A stretch of 64,000 nt of DNA, from the NCBI RefSeq assembly GCF_019977655.1, contig NZ_AP024849.1, positions 3,195,001-3,259,000 of the forward strand. The letters run 5' to 3'. This DNA comes from Clostridium gelidum. Its GTDB lineage: Bacteria; Bacillota; Clostridia; Clostridiales; Clostridiaceae. A program made the position numbers and the translations under genes. Each line of letters starts with the position of its first letter. The stretch's first letter is position 1. Below, piece after piece: positions 44,789 through 53,307 of this stretch. Below the pieces are notes generated by a model. It ran no database searches, had not been told where the DNA came from, and saw nothing but the letters and a program-made list of their open reading frames with translations.

Positions 44789-45835
44789 CTATTGTATTTC
44801 TACTACATAAATTAAATTATCTATTCTTGTATATTTTAGCTCTTTGTTAATCTCTTTGAATTCACTTTTTAAAAAGTCTATATATGAATAATACTCATCA
44901 TTTATTTCTTCAATTTGTTCACCAGTCAACTTTTGGAATATATTATCTTTATCTTTATTACTTTTAAACATTAAATCACCTATAACTATTTTGCCATTAT
45001 CTTCAAGTACTCTAGCCATTTCTTTTATTGCTATTGATTTTTCATTATTATTTAAGTGGTGAAAAGCATATGTAGAAACTATTATGTCAAAAGTCTTATT
45101 GCTATATGGTATTTTCAAAAAATCCCCTAACCTAACTTTGAGTTTTGGATATTTTTCCTTAGCTACATTTAGCATTTCTATAGATTGATCTATAGCAATA
45201 ATATTATAGCCTTTATCTAAAAATTTTCCTGACAAATTCCCTGTTCCAACTCCAATTTCTAATATGCATGGCTTGTTTATATTTGAATCAACAGCTAAAT
45301 TATAAACTTTATCTAATATTGAATCATAATTTGCATAGATTTTTAAAGCGCCTTTATCTTCTCTAACATCTTTATCGTAATTTCTAGCCCAACTATCAAA
45401 ATCCCATCTATCTTTCCAATTCTCTTTAATTTTATTTAGTTCATAGGTTTTTTCTATAATACCTAATATGTTATTATCTATCTTGCAACTATCATTTTCA
45501 TAAATATTATCAATTATATTTTCAAGGGATTCCCTAATTGTAGTTAATCTATGAATTTGACTATTTACGATTTTCTACTGCTTATTAAAGTGATTTAAAT
45601 AATTAGCATTAGTGTTATTTTTTAATATATCTTGTATTTCTTTAATTGGTAGTCCTATGGATCTATATAACAATATTGCCTGCAACTTAAATATATCTTT
45701 TTCATCAAATATTCTATATTCATTATTGCTATCACGCAGAGGCTCTAGCAATTGTTTTTCCTCATAATACCTAATTTTATTAGTTGTGATATTAAATATT
45801 TTAGCTACTTCATTAATATTATATTTTTTATTCAT
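44789..45835 (-). pseudogene. MerR regulator-SAM methyltransferase fusion, interrupted by in-frame TAG
   Basis: From the ATG at 45835 a MerR domain (YNINEVAKIFNITTNKIRYY through IGLPIKEIQDILKNN) runs to a TAG at 45575-45577 after 86 codons. Beyond it the same frame stays open for 262 more codons without a start codon until a TTG at 45235: a MerR coiled helix (KIVNSQIHRLTTIRESLE), a linker, then a class I methyltransferase with motif I ILEIGVGTGNLS, motif II IIAIDQS, and FDIIVSTYAFHHL. The parts fit one 348-residue MerR-methyltransferase protein. The TAG therefore looks like a nonsense change of a Lys or Gln codon, or possibly a sequence error; as it stands only the DNA-binding part would be made. 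Confidence 0.8.
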
Positions 45836-45910
45836 GTTTATATCATCTCCCCGTAAATATTATTTTAAACTTTCGCCTTAGGCTAATGTCAAGTGAAATT
45901 ATTATTGCTT

Positions 45911-45951
45911 CAAAAAAAAATACCACAAATTCATTTCTGAATAATGTGGCT
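45911..45951 (-). terminator. Terminator of DJ-1/PfpI gene
   Basis: CCACATTATTCA/TGAATTTGTGG on the minus strand (45923-45949) with a run of nine T at 45912-45920. Confidence 0.8.
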
Positions 45952-45978
45952 TAAAAAAATCTAAAACCTAATTTAAAA

Positions 45979-46569
45979 TTACTTTGCAAACATATCCTCT
46001 TCCGGGTTGTCATTCCAAACATATTCTATACTATCAGCTATTTCCATTGCTTTTTCCTTGCCAAATTTATCAGAAATAAATCCAAGTATCATATCCATAC
46101 CAGCTGAAACCCCTGATGATGTATAATATTTATTATCATTCACCCACCTTGCTTTATATATCCAATGTACTTCTAAATTCATAGATTTTACCCAATCAAA
46201 TGCTTTTTTATTACTAGTTGCCTTAACTCCATTAAGTAATTTTGTTTTTGCAAGTAATGCAGTTCCAGTACAAACTGTAATACAATACAATGAGCTTTTT
46301 GCAATTTTCTTTAATATTAATATTGTATCCTCATCATGTACAAGTTTCCGTGTACCTTTTCCACCTGGAATAAATAAAATTCCATTGAAGTCTACCTCCG
46401 TATATGGTTTAGTAACTATTTGTGTTTTTTGTTTGCTGGTTATTATTCCACCTTTTATAGAGAAAAATTTCATTGTATATACCTCCTCTAATTGTCCAAT
46501 TATCTCTACAGGTCCAAATACATCTAATGTTTCAAAATCATCAAATAAAAAAATATTAAAATCAGTCAT
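45979..46569 (-). CDS. DJ-1/PfpI family protein
   Basis: 196 residues of the class I glutamine-amidotransferase-like DJ-1 fold: NIFLFDDFETLDVFGPVEII at the start, ILFIPGGKGTR, and the nucleophile elbow YCITVCTGTALLAKTKLLNGVKATSNK with Cys in VCTG. The C-terminal SSGVSAGMDMILGFIS is typical of ThiJ/AraC-sensor type proteins such as isonitrile hydratase relatives. It may act on reactive aldehydes or isonitriles; not certain. The ATG at 46569 has AAGGA upstream; a TTG at 46578 would be too close. It lies downstream of an AraC-type regulator, separated by a terminator. Confidence 0.85.
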   Translation of the reverse strand: MTDFNIFLFDDFETLDVFGPVEIIGQLEEVYTMKFFSIKGGIITSKQKTQIVTKPYTEVDFNGILFIPGGKGTRKLVHDEDTILILKKIAKSSLYCITVCTGTALLAKTKLLNGVKATSNKKAFDWVKSMNLEVHWIYKARWVNDNKYYTSSGVSAGMDMILGFISDKFGKEKAMEIADSIEYVWNDNPEEDMFAK

Positions 46570-46666
46570 ATATATCAAATCCTTTCTATAATATACATAA
46601 TCTCACCAGCTAAAAACATTTTTCATCATTTTGTTAGTAATATACTCCTATCATAGCATATTTTGT

Positions 46667-46712
46667 AAAATAAAGACACTGTATCATTCTTTTGAACAAT
46701 ACGGTGTCTTTA
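46667..46712 (-). terminator. Terminator of AraC/GyrI gene
   Basis: AAAGACAC-GTAT/ATAC-GTGTCTTT with one mismatch (46672-46711); T-rich on both sides. Confidence 0.75.
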
Positions 46713-46777
46713 TTTGTTATATTTAATTTTAATTAGTGTTGATTTTATATAACTCAGAAAACCATCTTAATGATAAC

Positions 46778-47704
46778 TTAGAAATTATTCTTATTTTCTT
46801 TTGTTATCTGCTTTACTGGTCTTGCCTCAATATATCCTCTATACCCCATTGGACAGAGCTGAAATCTTGGTGCCATATCTTCTGCCCATTCAAATCCATA
46901 TATTTCAGGATTATAATTATCAATTGCTTTCCACACATTTGAAATTTCGTCCATAAAAGTCTCATCCTCATAAGGTTCTCCTTGAAATACCATCATTTTG
47001 CATGGTGGAAGATCTATGATTTCAAATCCTTCTGGAGCCTTTTTATCAAAATCTAATGGCAATTCTACACCTTGAACGTACTTTGAAGTACCATTCTTTA
47101 TCAAATGATCTGGTAGCCACATTCCAACGGGCTCATAAAGTGCTTCTTTCACACTAGTAAGAACTCCCCAAACATCACAGCCCACTTCTTCACAATAAGC
47201 AAAATATTCAGATGCCTCGATCCCTCTCTTTAGTAATACTTTTCTCGATGGACGCTCCACTACTTGAACAAAAATTGCATTTTTTTCTTTCTTTTCTTCC
47301 ATAACAATCTCTCCTTTTTTTAATATAACGTAATAATCACGGATACTATCAGGAATAAATAGACCAATTGGCGGTGCATTTTGAATATATTTTCTTGGAG
47401 AAATACCAAATTGTTTTGAAAACGCTTTTGTGAATCCTTCATGAGAACTAAATACAAAATCAAAAGCTACATCAATTACTTTTGGTTGTTCATCACGTAA
47501 AACTAAAGCAGCCCTGCTAAGCCTAAGCGCTCTAATATATTCAAATGGTGATTTATTTAAAAGCTTTTTAAAAATTCTTGCACTATGCCATGCTGAATAT
47601 CCTGCAACTTTTGAAAGCTGATTAAGAGTAATTTCCTCCATAATATGATTATCTATATAATCCTGCATTCGTTGCACTGCATTTACTATTTCCCAATTTT
47701 CCAT
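46778..47704 (-). CDS. AraC-family regulator with GyrI-like effector domain
   Basis: 308 residues. The first 110 are the AraC double helix-turn-helix (ITLNQLSKVAGYSAWHSARIFKKLLNKSPFEYI and VIDVAFDFVFSSHEGFTKAFSKQFGISPRKY). Residues about 140-300 form a GyrI-like module ending YRGYIEARPV, which binds small hydrophobic compounds. It is divergent from the MerR/GyrI gene at 47946, whose effector domain is of the same broad type. Probably a one-component drug or metabolite sensor. Confidence 0.87.
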   Translation of the reverse strand: MENWEIVNAVQRMQDYIDNHIMEEITLNQLSKVAGYSAWHSARIFKKLLNKSPFEYIRALRLSRAALVLRDEQPKVIDVAFDFVFSSHEGFTKAFSKQFGISPRKYIQNAPPIGLFIPDSIRDYYVILKKGEIVMEEKKEKNAIFVQVVERPSRKVLLKRGIEASEYFAYCEEVGCDVWGVLTSVKEALYEPVGMWLPDHLIKNGTSKYVQGVELPLDFDKKAPEGFEIIDLPPCKMMVFQGEPYEDETFMDEISNVWKAIDNYNPEIYGFEWAEDMAPRFQLCPMGYRGYIEARPVKQITKENKNNF

Positions 47705-47871
47705 GTCATCACCTCCTATAAAAAGAATATCTTATTTATGAAATTGCTTCTTGAACTGTGTTGCTAAATTAGCATCAATATATTCTCAATTATAGCACCT
47801 AACACTAATTATGTATTATTGAATTCTTAAATGGTACTATTATTAAATATGGTAAAATATAAAATAAGGTA

Positions 47872-47902
47872 TTGACTCTAACATGGTGTGAGGCATTATT
47901 CT
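47872..47902 (+). promoter_or_regulatory. MerR-type promoter with 19-bp spacer
   Basis: TTGACT (47872-47877) and TATTCT (47897-47902) are separated by 19 bases, with a partial dyad CTCTAAC/GTGTGAG between them. This over-long spacer is the hallmark of promoters twisted into shape by MerR activators, here probably autoregulation of the BmrR-like gene. Confidence 0.65.
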
Positions 47903-47945
47903 TAATTTGTCATTGCAATGATATTATTTTTAGGAGTTGGTTTTT

Positions 47946-48758
47946 ATGTTTAAGATTGGGGATTTTTCTAAATTAACAATGGTATCTATTCGTATGATTA
48001 GATACTATGATGAGATGGGACTTTTTAAGCCTGCTGAAATAGACACCTTTACTGGATACAGATATTATTCAGCAAAGCAAATTACTACGCTTAATCTCAT
48101 TGTTTCACTTCGTGATATGGGTTTTAATGTATCGGATATCGCAGTTGCTATCAATGATCAATCTGATGAAAAATTGAAAGACATATTAAAACAAAAAAAG
48201 GATGAGGTGAAAAATAATATCAAAACAGAAGAAGAAAAACTAAAAAAAATCAACTATGCAATTAAGAATTTGAAAAGGGAGAAAATCAATATGAATTATA
48301 ATGTTACACTAAAATCAGTACCATCCTATAAAATTATTTCTTTAAGAGATACTATACCAGCATACGATGCAGAAGGAATGCTTTGGGTTAAGTTAGGCAC
48401 GTATATTCAAGAGAAAAATATTTCTTGTAACAATTTTTGTTATGCAACTTACCATGTTGAAGGTTATATAGAAGGACCAGTTGATGTAGAAGTTGTAGTG
48501 GGCGTTGAGGAATTACTAGTAGATGCTGATGGTTTTACTTATAAAGAAACAAAGCCCATAGAGCAAGCTGCAAGTATCTTAGTTCCAGGTGAATATTCAA
48601 ATGTTGCACCTGCTTTTAATTTTCTTGGAAAATGGATTGAAGAAAATGGATATACCATATGTGGCCTATCCCGTCAATTACCAATAAAAACACCTTGTAA
48701 TGAAAACAATCCTAATGATTATTTATGTGAAATACAAGTCCCCGTAAAAAAATTATAG
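47946..48758 (+). CDS. MerR-family regulator with GyrI-like effector domain (BmrR-like)
   Basis: 270 residues. N-terminal MerR DNA-binding domain (FKIGDFSKLTMVSIRMIRYYDEMGLFKPAEID...GYRYYSAKQI), coiled-coil dimer helix (about 80-118), then a C-terminal drug-binding domain (VTLKSVPSYKIISLRDTIPAY ... EQAASILVPGEYSNVAPAF). BmrR-type proteins bind amphipathic cations and activate an exporter gene; no exporter follows here. The ATG at 47946 has AGGAG nine bases upstream. A 19-bp-spacer promoter lies at 47872. Confidence 0.9.
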   Translation: MFKIGDFSKLTMVSIRMIRYYDEMGLFKPAEIDTFTGYRYYSAKQITTLNLIVSLRDMGFNVSDIAVAINDQSDEKLKDILKQKKDEVKNNIKTEEEKLKKINYAIKNLKREKINMNYNVTLKSVPSYKIISLRDTIPAYDAEGMLWVKLGTYIQEKNISCNNFCYATYHVEGYIEGPVDVEVVVGVEELLVDADGFTYKETKPIEQAASILVPGEYSNVAPAFNFLGKWIEENGYTICGLSRQLPIKTPCNENNPNDYLCEIQVPVKKL

Positions 48759-48771
48759 ATCCAACTTTTTA

Positions 48772-48798
48772 AGAGCCCGTAAAGGGCTCTGTTTTTTT
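48772..48798 (+). terminator. Terminator of BmrR-like gene
   Basis: AGAGCCC-gtaaa-GGGCTCT followed by seven T; textbook intrinsic terminator. Confidence 0.9.
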
Positions 48799-48917
48799 GC
48801 ATTTATTTAAAAATATTAAAATTATTTAATTATTTAATATTATTTAAAAATCAAATAATAATTGAGTGCATATTTTTATAAATTCTAAACAAAATATAAT
48901 TAAGTGAGGTGCATATA

Positions 48918-49235
48918 ATGAAAATTAAACCATTTATAATAATTATTTTAATATCCTTAATTGCTTTTACTAGCAGTGCAAAAGCAATTATAACATCAGA
49001 TACTTACAAACAAGGTATCTATAATATTTCTGAAATCAAAGAATTTAATGCTATTGCTAAGCTTATAACCCCAGACAATGTATCAAGTTTAATAATAGTT
49101 GACTCTTATGGTAATCAAAAATTTTATAAAAGATTTGATACTCTGAATCAAGTTATTAACTTAGGTTCTATTAGAGATGGTGATCTAATTGCTATCGTTG
49201 GCACCGGAGAAATAGCTATTACTTTATCTAAATAA
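48918..49235 (+). CDS. Small secreted protein, tandem paralogue 1
   Basis: 105 residues. A hydrophobic signal sequence (KPFIIIILISLIAFTSSAKA) is followed by about 80 residues with YKQGIYNISEIKEFNAIAKLITPDNVSSLIIVDSYGNQKFYKRFD. Its neighbour at 49294 is clearly related, with YNISE, the TPxNxxSLIxVD strand and the FYKRFDT motif all kept. The compact beta-sandwich-like mature part is probably exported. I know no functional assignment. The ATG at 48918 follows GAGGTG by six bases. Confidence 0.75.
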   Translation: MKIKPFIIIILISLIAFTSSAKAIITSDTYKQGIYNISEIKEFNAIAKLITPDNVSSLIIVDSYGNQKFYKRFDTLNQVINLGSIRDGDLIAIVGTGEIAITLSK

Positions 49236-49293
49236 TTCTTTAGTTTTTACTTTGTTATAGCTAAAGAAAATATACGAAAGTGGGGAATATATA

Positions 49294-49611
49294 GTGAAAA
49301 TCATTAAATTTTTAATATTTTTTTTAATATCTGTAATTTCATTTACAGTAATCTCAAAAGCAATAACCATCCCTGTTGATTATAAAGAAGGAATCTATAA
49401 TATTTCTGAAGACAAGGGACTTAATTCTACTGCTAAACTTTTGACTCCAAATAATATTACAAGCTTAATAGTTGTTGATACTAATAGTAATGAAAAATTC
49501 TATAAACGATTTGATACTGTAGATGAAGTTATAACCTTAGGCTCTATTAAGAAGGGAGATGTTATAATAATTGCTGGCAAAGGAGAAATTACGATAAATT
49601 TTACCAACTAA
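49294..49611 (+). CDS. Small secreted protein, tandem paralogue 2
   Basis: 105 residues starting at GTG (GGGGAA site upstream). Signal sequence KIIKFLIFFLISVISFTVISKA, then a mature domain about half identical to paralogue 1 (YKEGIYNISEDKGLNSTAKLLTPNNITSLIVVDTNSNEKFYKRFD). The pair results from a local duplication. A shared terminator at 49679-49731 suggests one transcript. Confidence 0.75.
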   Translation: MKIIKFLIFFLISVISFTVISKAITIPVDYKEGIYNISEDKGLNSTAKLLTPNNITSLIVVDTNSNEKFYKRFDTVDEVITLGSIKKGDVIIIAGKGEITINFTN

Positions 49612-49677
49612 CCTTATTATATGATATAGATGCATTTAAAACAGCTTTATTAAATTCCATATTGATTACATAAATCA

Positions 49678-49731
49678 TTACTAAAATAGATAAGTATAAT
49701 TTCTTATCTATTTTAGTAATAAAGTTTTTTT
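49678..49731 (+). terminator. Terminator of the secreted-paralogue pair
   Basis: Perfect 17-bp stem TTACTAAAATAGATAAG/CTTATCTATTTTAGTAA (49679-49719) then a run of T at 49725-49731. A second perfect 15-bp palindrome TTCTAAAATTCTAAA/TTTAGAATTTTAGAA lies at 49797-49838. The rest of the 331-base gap is plain AT-rich DNA. Confidence 0.8.
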
Positions 49732-49942
49732 CTTGCTTAGAATTAATTTAGACAACTTTTATATATGAATTTCAATAATCATTTTAAAGTTAAAAGTTCT
49801 AAAATTCTAAAATTTTTTAGAACTTTAGAATTTTAGAATTTGCTTGTAACATGCTGGTTAAGAGATATATGAGAACTTTATTGCAACATATATATTATGC
49901 ATTTTGATTATTTTTATCTAATAAAATATTATTAAATCTAAG

Positions 49943-50572
49943 TTACACAGTTTTAGCATCATTTTTCAAGTGGTTAGTATCATTTAATGCAACTAATACT
50001 GGTTTTAAATCATCATTAAAGGTTAATGTATTAATACATGTATTTCCAAGTGCCATTTTATGATACATGGTCATATCCCACCCAAATATTCCTATAAGAC
50101 CAGCTTTAATAATTCCTCCATGAGCAACAATTGCAATCTTTTTCCCTTTATGCTGATTAACTATATCTAATATACACTTTTTTGCTCTATTGGCTGCATT
50201 GTTAATGCTTAAATCTCCGCCACAAATATAACTTTCTGTTTTATCTGTTCTCCAAGCCTTAAAAACTTCTGGATACTTTTCAGCTATCTCATGTACTGTC
50301 AAGCCTTCCCATTCTCCAAAATTAATTTCTCTAATTTCAGGAGCTACAGTAACCTCTTTACTAATACCAGTTGCTAATATATTAGCTGTTTCAAAAGCTC
50401 TGCTAAGTGGACTTGAATATATGTAATCGAAATCTCCCTTAAGCCTATCTTTTAATAACTCTGCCTGTTTAATTCCCGCATCAGATAAAGCTATATCAGT
50501 ACAACCTTGAAATTTCCCTAAAGTGTTCCACTCTGTTTCCCCATGTCTAATTAATAATACTGTTGTTTTCAT
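49943..50572 (-). CDS. Histidine phosphatase family protein
   Basis: 209 residues with the phosphoglycerate-mutase-like fold: catalytic motif LIRHGETEWN at the N-terminus, EIREINFGEWEGLT (acid residue) and VAHGGIIKAGLIGI with the second His. It resembles alpha-ribazole phosphatase (CobC) and broad-range phosphatases of this fold; without cobalamin genes nearby I cannot choose. The ATG at 50572 follows GAGGG; a longer frame to 50614 overlaps the upstream gene. It lies just after the Panacea-domain gene and may be cotranscribed. Confidence 0.88.
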   Translation of the reverse strand: MKTTVLLIRHGETEWNTLGKFQGCTDIALSDAGIKQAELLKDRLKGDFDYIYSSPLSRAFETANILATGISKEVTVAPEIREINFGEWEGLTVHEIAEKYPEVFKAWRTDKTESYICGGDLSINNAANRAKKCILDIVNQHKGKKIAIVAHGGIIKAGLIGIFGWDMTMYHKMALGNTCINTLTFNDDLKPVLVALNDTNHLKNDAKTV

Positions 50573-50594
50573 ATGTACCCTCTTTCTTTTGTTT

Positions 50595-51602
50595 TTACAT
50601 AGATATTTTACCAAATAAATCTGTACTGTATTTTTGTATATCTAATAAATTTATCATATTATATTTTTCTTTTATTCCCTTAAAATATTCTGCAATTAAA
50701 TTTTTTTCTATTATTCTATTAGTGTTCTCACTTTTATTAGTCTCATTAATTATATTAGTTCTAGTTAACATCCAAGGAGCCTCATTACGAGTCATTTGTT
50801 CTAATATTTTCCCACTATAACAGCTATAGAATTTAATTACACTTTCCACGACATTTCTTTCAACATCTTCTAATTTTAATTTGTCATTAGCAAGTATTTC
50901 TTTATTAATTTCTTCATACCCAAACTGTTCATACCTCTCATGTACATTAGTATAAACTGGCCCTTTCGTAGATGCTTCACAATCTTCTTTAAAAATAAAC
51001 TTATCTGTGAATACATAATAAAAAGCTTGAACATAATACAATAACTTTTGAAGCATAAGAGGTGTAAAATCTTCACATCTTATTAAAAGATATTTTATTA
51101 CTGCATCAATTTTCTCTTCTGTTATATTTTTATTCAAAGCACTTTTAACAGCTTGTCTACTTATATTATAATCTATGGGCTCTATTCTTTCTTTATTAGT
51201 TTGTAAAATAATTGAGTAATAAGCGGGATTTTCATATATTTTTTTAAGAATATCAAAGTGAGAACTTGTAATCATATCTCCATCTAAATACCTACTTATA
51301 GTTTCCTTTCTCCATCCTAATAATAATGATAAAGCTTCGTCATTAATACAATATTTAATTGTAATACGCTTAAGTTCTATAACGTTTATTATATTATGCT
51401 TTTTTCTATACTCATCATATAAAGTCTTAAGATTATAATCACATATATCTGAAACAAAAATCTCATTACCGCAATTATTACAAACAGCTTCTTTAGCTAT
51501 ATAACTTATTTCTTCATCTTTTAATATTGATGTTTTATTTTCTTTATGTACGCCATACTCATTTTCATTCATACAATATTCACAAAATGCTAAATGTCTC
51601 AT
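50595..51602 (-). CDS. MqsA-like zinc-finger HTH antitoxin with Panacea domain
   Basis: 335 residues. An N-terminal zinc finger (CEYC ... CNNC, Cys 7, 10, 41, 44) and a helix-turn-helix (EALSLLLGWRKETISRYLDGDMIT) copy the YgiT/MqsA design. The C-terminal 160 residues match the Panacea/SocA-type domain (DUF4065): FTPLMLQKLLYYVQAFYYVFTD, EASTKGPVYTNVHERYEQFG and the final NEAPWMLTR. Panacea domains are antitoxin modules that neutralise diverse toxins. The gene is 35 bases downstream of an MqsR-like protein gene, the toxin-first order of mqsRA. It should bind the toxin and its own promoter. Confidence 0.85.
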   Translation of the reverse strand: MRHLAFCEYCMNENEYGVHKENKTSILKDEEISYIAKEAVCNNCGNEIFVSDICDYNLKTLYDEYRKKHNIINVIELKRITIKYCINDEALSLLLGWRKETISRYLDGDMITSSHFDILKKIYENPAYYSIILQTNKERIEPIDYNISRQAVKSALNKNITEEKIDAVIKYLLIRCEDFTPLMLQKLLYYVQAFYYVFTDKFIFKEDCEASTKGPVYTNVHERYEQFGYEEINKEILANDKLKLEDVERNVVESVIKFYSCYSGKILEQMTRNEAPWMLTRTNIINETNKSENTNRIIEKNLIAEYFKGIKEKYNMINLLDIQKYSTDLFGKISM

Positions 51603-51637
51603 AAATTTCCCCTCCTAAAAAATTGGAGTAATTACTT

Positions 51638-52039
51638 CTACTTAAAAAGATATGTGATTGGTTTATTTCTTTTATGCAATGAAACTAACGTTCTATATTC
51701 TTCTGCTTCATTACATATTATATTAAATTTTAAATAAATATCTACTAGTTCCTTTTTATTATCAAAATTATATAATTCTCTTTGGATACAAAATACATAA
51801 AGGTTATTTTGTTCAACGCCATCCTTCAAATTTTGAAGTCCATAACAAAAGTCTTTATAATCCAAATAAAACAATATATCTACCCGTTTCTTTTCATTTA
51901 TATTATATTCCTCAATAAATTGAATATTTTCTATTTTGTTATCCTCTAAAGATATTGTATATCTATTCTCTCTTACGCAATCTCTAATAATATCAATTAA
52001 ATTCTTAATCTGTTCTTCACTATAATCCTTTAATAACAC
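51638..52039 (-). CDS. MqsR-like toxin candidate
   Basis: 133 residues starting at GTG. The second half, VDIYLKFNIICNEAEEYRTLVSLHKRNKPITYLF, resembles the VYLKI...IVSFK ending of MqsR mRNA interferases, and DYKDFCYGLQNLKDG matches the helix after MqsR's ILxL-x-DF. MqsR cuts mRNA at GCU sites. The similarity is by eye and modest; position just before an MqsA-like gene is the stronger argument. A terminator-like hairpin lies upstream. Confidence 0.65.
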   Translation of the reverse strand: MLLKDYSEEQIKNLIDIIRDCVRENRYTISLEDNKIENIQFIEEYNINEKKRVDILFYLDYKDFCYGLQNLKDGVEQNNLYVFCIQRELYNFDNKKELVDIYLKFNIICNEAEEYRTLVSLHKRNKPITYLFK

Positions 52040-52107
52040 CTTTTTTTCACCACCTTAGTAAAATGTGTCAACAAAAGATTATCATTTAAAAGTATCTCTG
52101 TCAATAA

Positions 52108-52133
52108 AAGCCAAGTGTCGATACACTTGGCTT
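52108..52133 (-). terminator. Hairpin terminator upstream of the TA pair
   Basis: Perfect AAGCCAAGTGT/ACACTTGGCTT with a four-base loop. Insulates the toxin-antitoxin genes from the small gene at 52184. Confidence 0.75.
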
Positions 52134-52183
52134 ATTCATTAACTTGATCTTGGTATTAAATTTTTTCTTTCCTCTTACAACAA

Positions 52184-52396
52184 CTATTTAGCTTGCAAAA
52201 ACTTTTCATAATTCTCTATTTTATCATCTCTATTAGTTTTTCTTAACCAGCTTCTATAATTCATTAAATTTTCTTGTAGAACTTTTATATCTATAATCTT
52301 ATAATTTGACTTATATGTATTAATATTTATTAACCCCTCCATTACTCTCACGCCCTTTATTATATGTAAAATATTACTTTGCAATTTTAATTTCAT
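52184..52396 (-). CDS. Small hypothetical protein
   Basis: Up to 70 residues. An internal Met (MEGLININTYKSNYKIIDIKV) may be the true start, but the GGAGGGG just after it complicates the choice. No domain recognised; the C-terminal part LQENLMNYRSWLRKTNRDDKIE is a charged helix. Coding status is uncertain. Confidence 0.4.
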   Translation of the reverse strand: MKLKLQSNILHIIKGVRVMEGLININTYKSNYKIIDIKVLQENLMNYRSWLRKTNRDDKIENYEKFLQAK

Positions 52397-52475
52397 ATTA
52401 TTCTCATCTTCTATTTAATAATACAATACAATTCTCAAATTTTGCTTAATTTTAACATATTTTTTAATTAATTTT

Positions 52476-53096
52476 TTATCCTTCTTGAGGTGCAAATTCC
52501 ATTTGCTCTGATTCTGCTTTTTCTTCTGACATTAATGTATCCATTAAGTCATCATGAGATATAATTATTACTTCTTGAATAGAATCATCACTTGTTTTGT
52601 ATATTTTACTTTGTATTTTATTTTTATATTTTCCACTTACCCCATCATTATATATAGTTCTTATTGCATTCAATATTTTAGGATTATCACCCTTTATTTT
52701 ATTAACATCATACCCTTGAACAGAACTCCATATAGCGATTTGAGTAGCAAAATATGCTTGATTTTCATTATCCAAATTCAATTCAGCCACAGATTTATTT
52801 GGATATCCAGCCGCAATAACATTATTAATTTGTTCATTATTAGTCCCATTTTTCAAAAAAGTTTGCCCTGATGGAAATTTCTTATCTATTTCTAAGCAAT
52901 ATACAATATCGTCACTTCCCTCTATTTTAATTCTTTCTACATTAAGATCATAATTTTCATAATGAACCGTATCTATAATTCCCTTCTCTGTAATTATCTT
53001 TACAGTATCAGGCATACTAGCACCTATATTAGTCCCTATAAGTAATGTAAAAATAATAAAATAACTTATCACCTTTATGTATTTTTTTAATTTCAT
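52476..53096 (-). CDS. Secreted thioester-domain (TED) protein
   Basis: 206 residues from the ATG at 53096 (AGGAG eight bases before). A signal peptide (YIKVISYFIIFTLLIGTNIGAS) precedes a domain with the two marks of bacterial thioester domains: Cys67 in VYCLE and Gln119 in ATQIAIW. In TED adhesins these residues form a Cys-Gln thioester that bonds covalently to host or surface proteins. No LPxTG, repeat stalk or transmembrane anchor follows, and the C-terminus is acidic (SEEKAESEQMEF). A free secreted TED protein is unusual. Confidence 0.8.
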   Translation of the reverse strand: MKLKKYIKVISYFIIFTLLIGTNIGASMPDTVKIITEKGIIDTVHYENYDLNVERIKIEGSDDIVYCLEIDKKFPSGQTFLKNGTNNEQINNVIAAGYPNKSVAELNLDNENQAYFATQIAIWSSVQGYDVNKIKGDNPKILNAIRTIYNDGVSGKYKNKIQSKIYKTSDDSIQEVIIISHDDLMDTLMSEEKAESEQMEFAPQEG

Positions 53097-53307
53097 GAAT
53101 TTCACTCCTAACATATATATTTAAATATAGTTTTTGTTTTAATCCATTTATATATTCATAAATTTAAGAAAAACAAAAACACCCCATACTCTAATATAAG
53201 AATATGTTGTGCTTATCTTTTGATTTATATGTCTACTCTATGCGTTGTAAATTATAAAATATTATTCGTTTTTATTATTTCAAAGCTTAGATTACTTAAT
53301 AACCAGC

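Noticed and set aside
52554..52871. Plus-strand ORF of 105 codons opposite the thioester gene
   Set aside because: Antisense shadow; the minus-strand frame has a signal peptide and catalytic pair.
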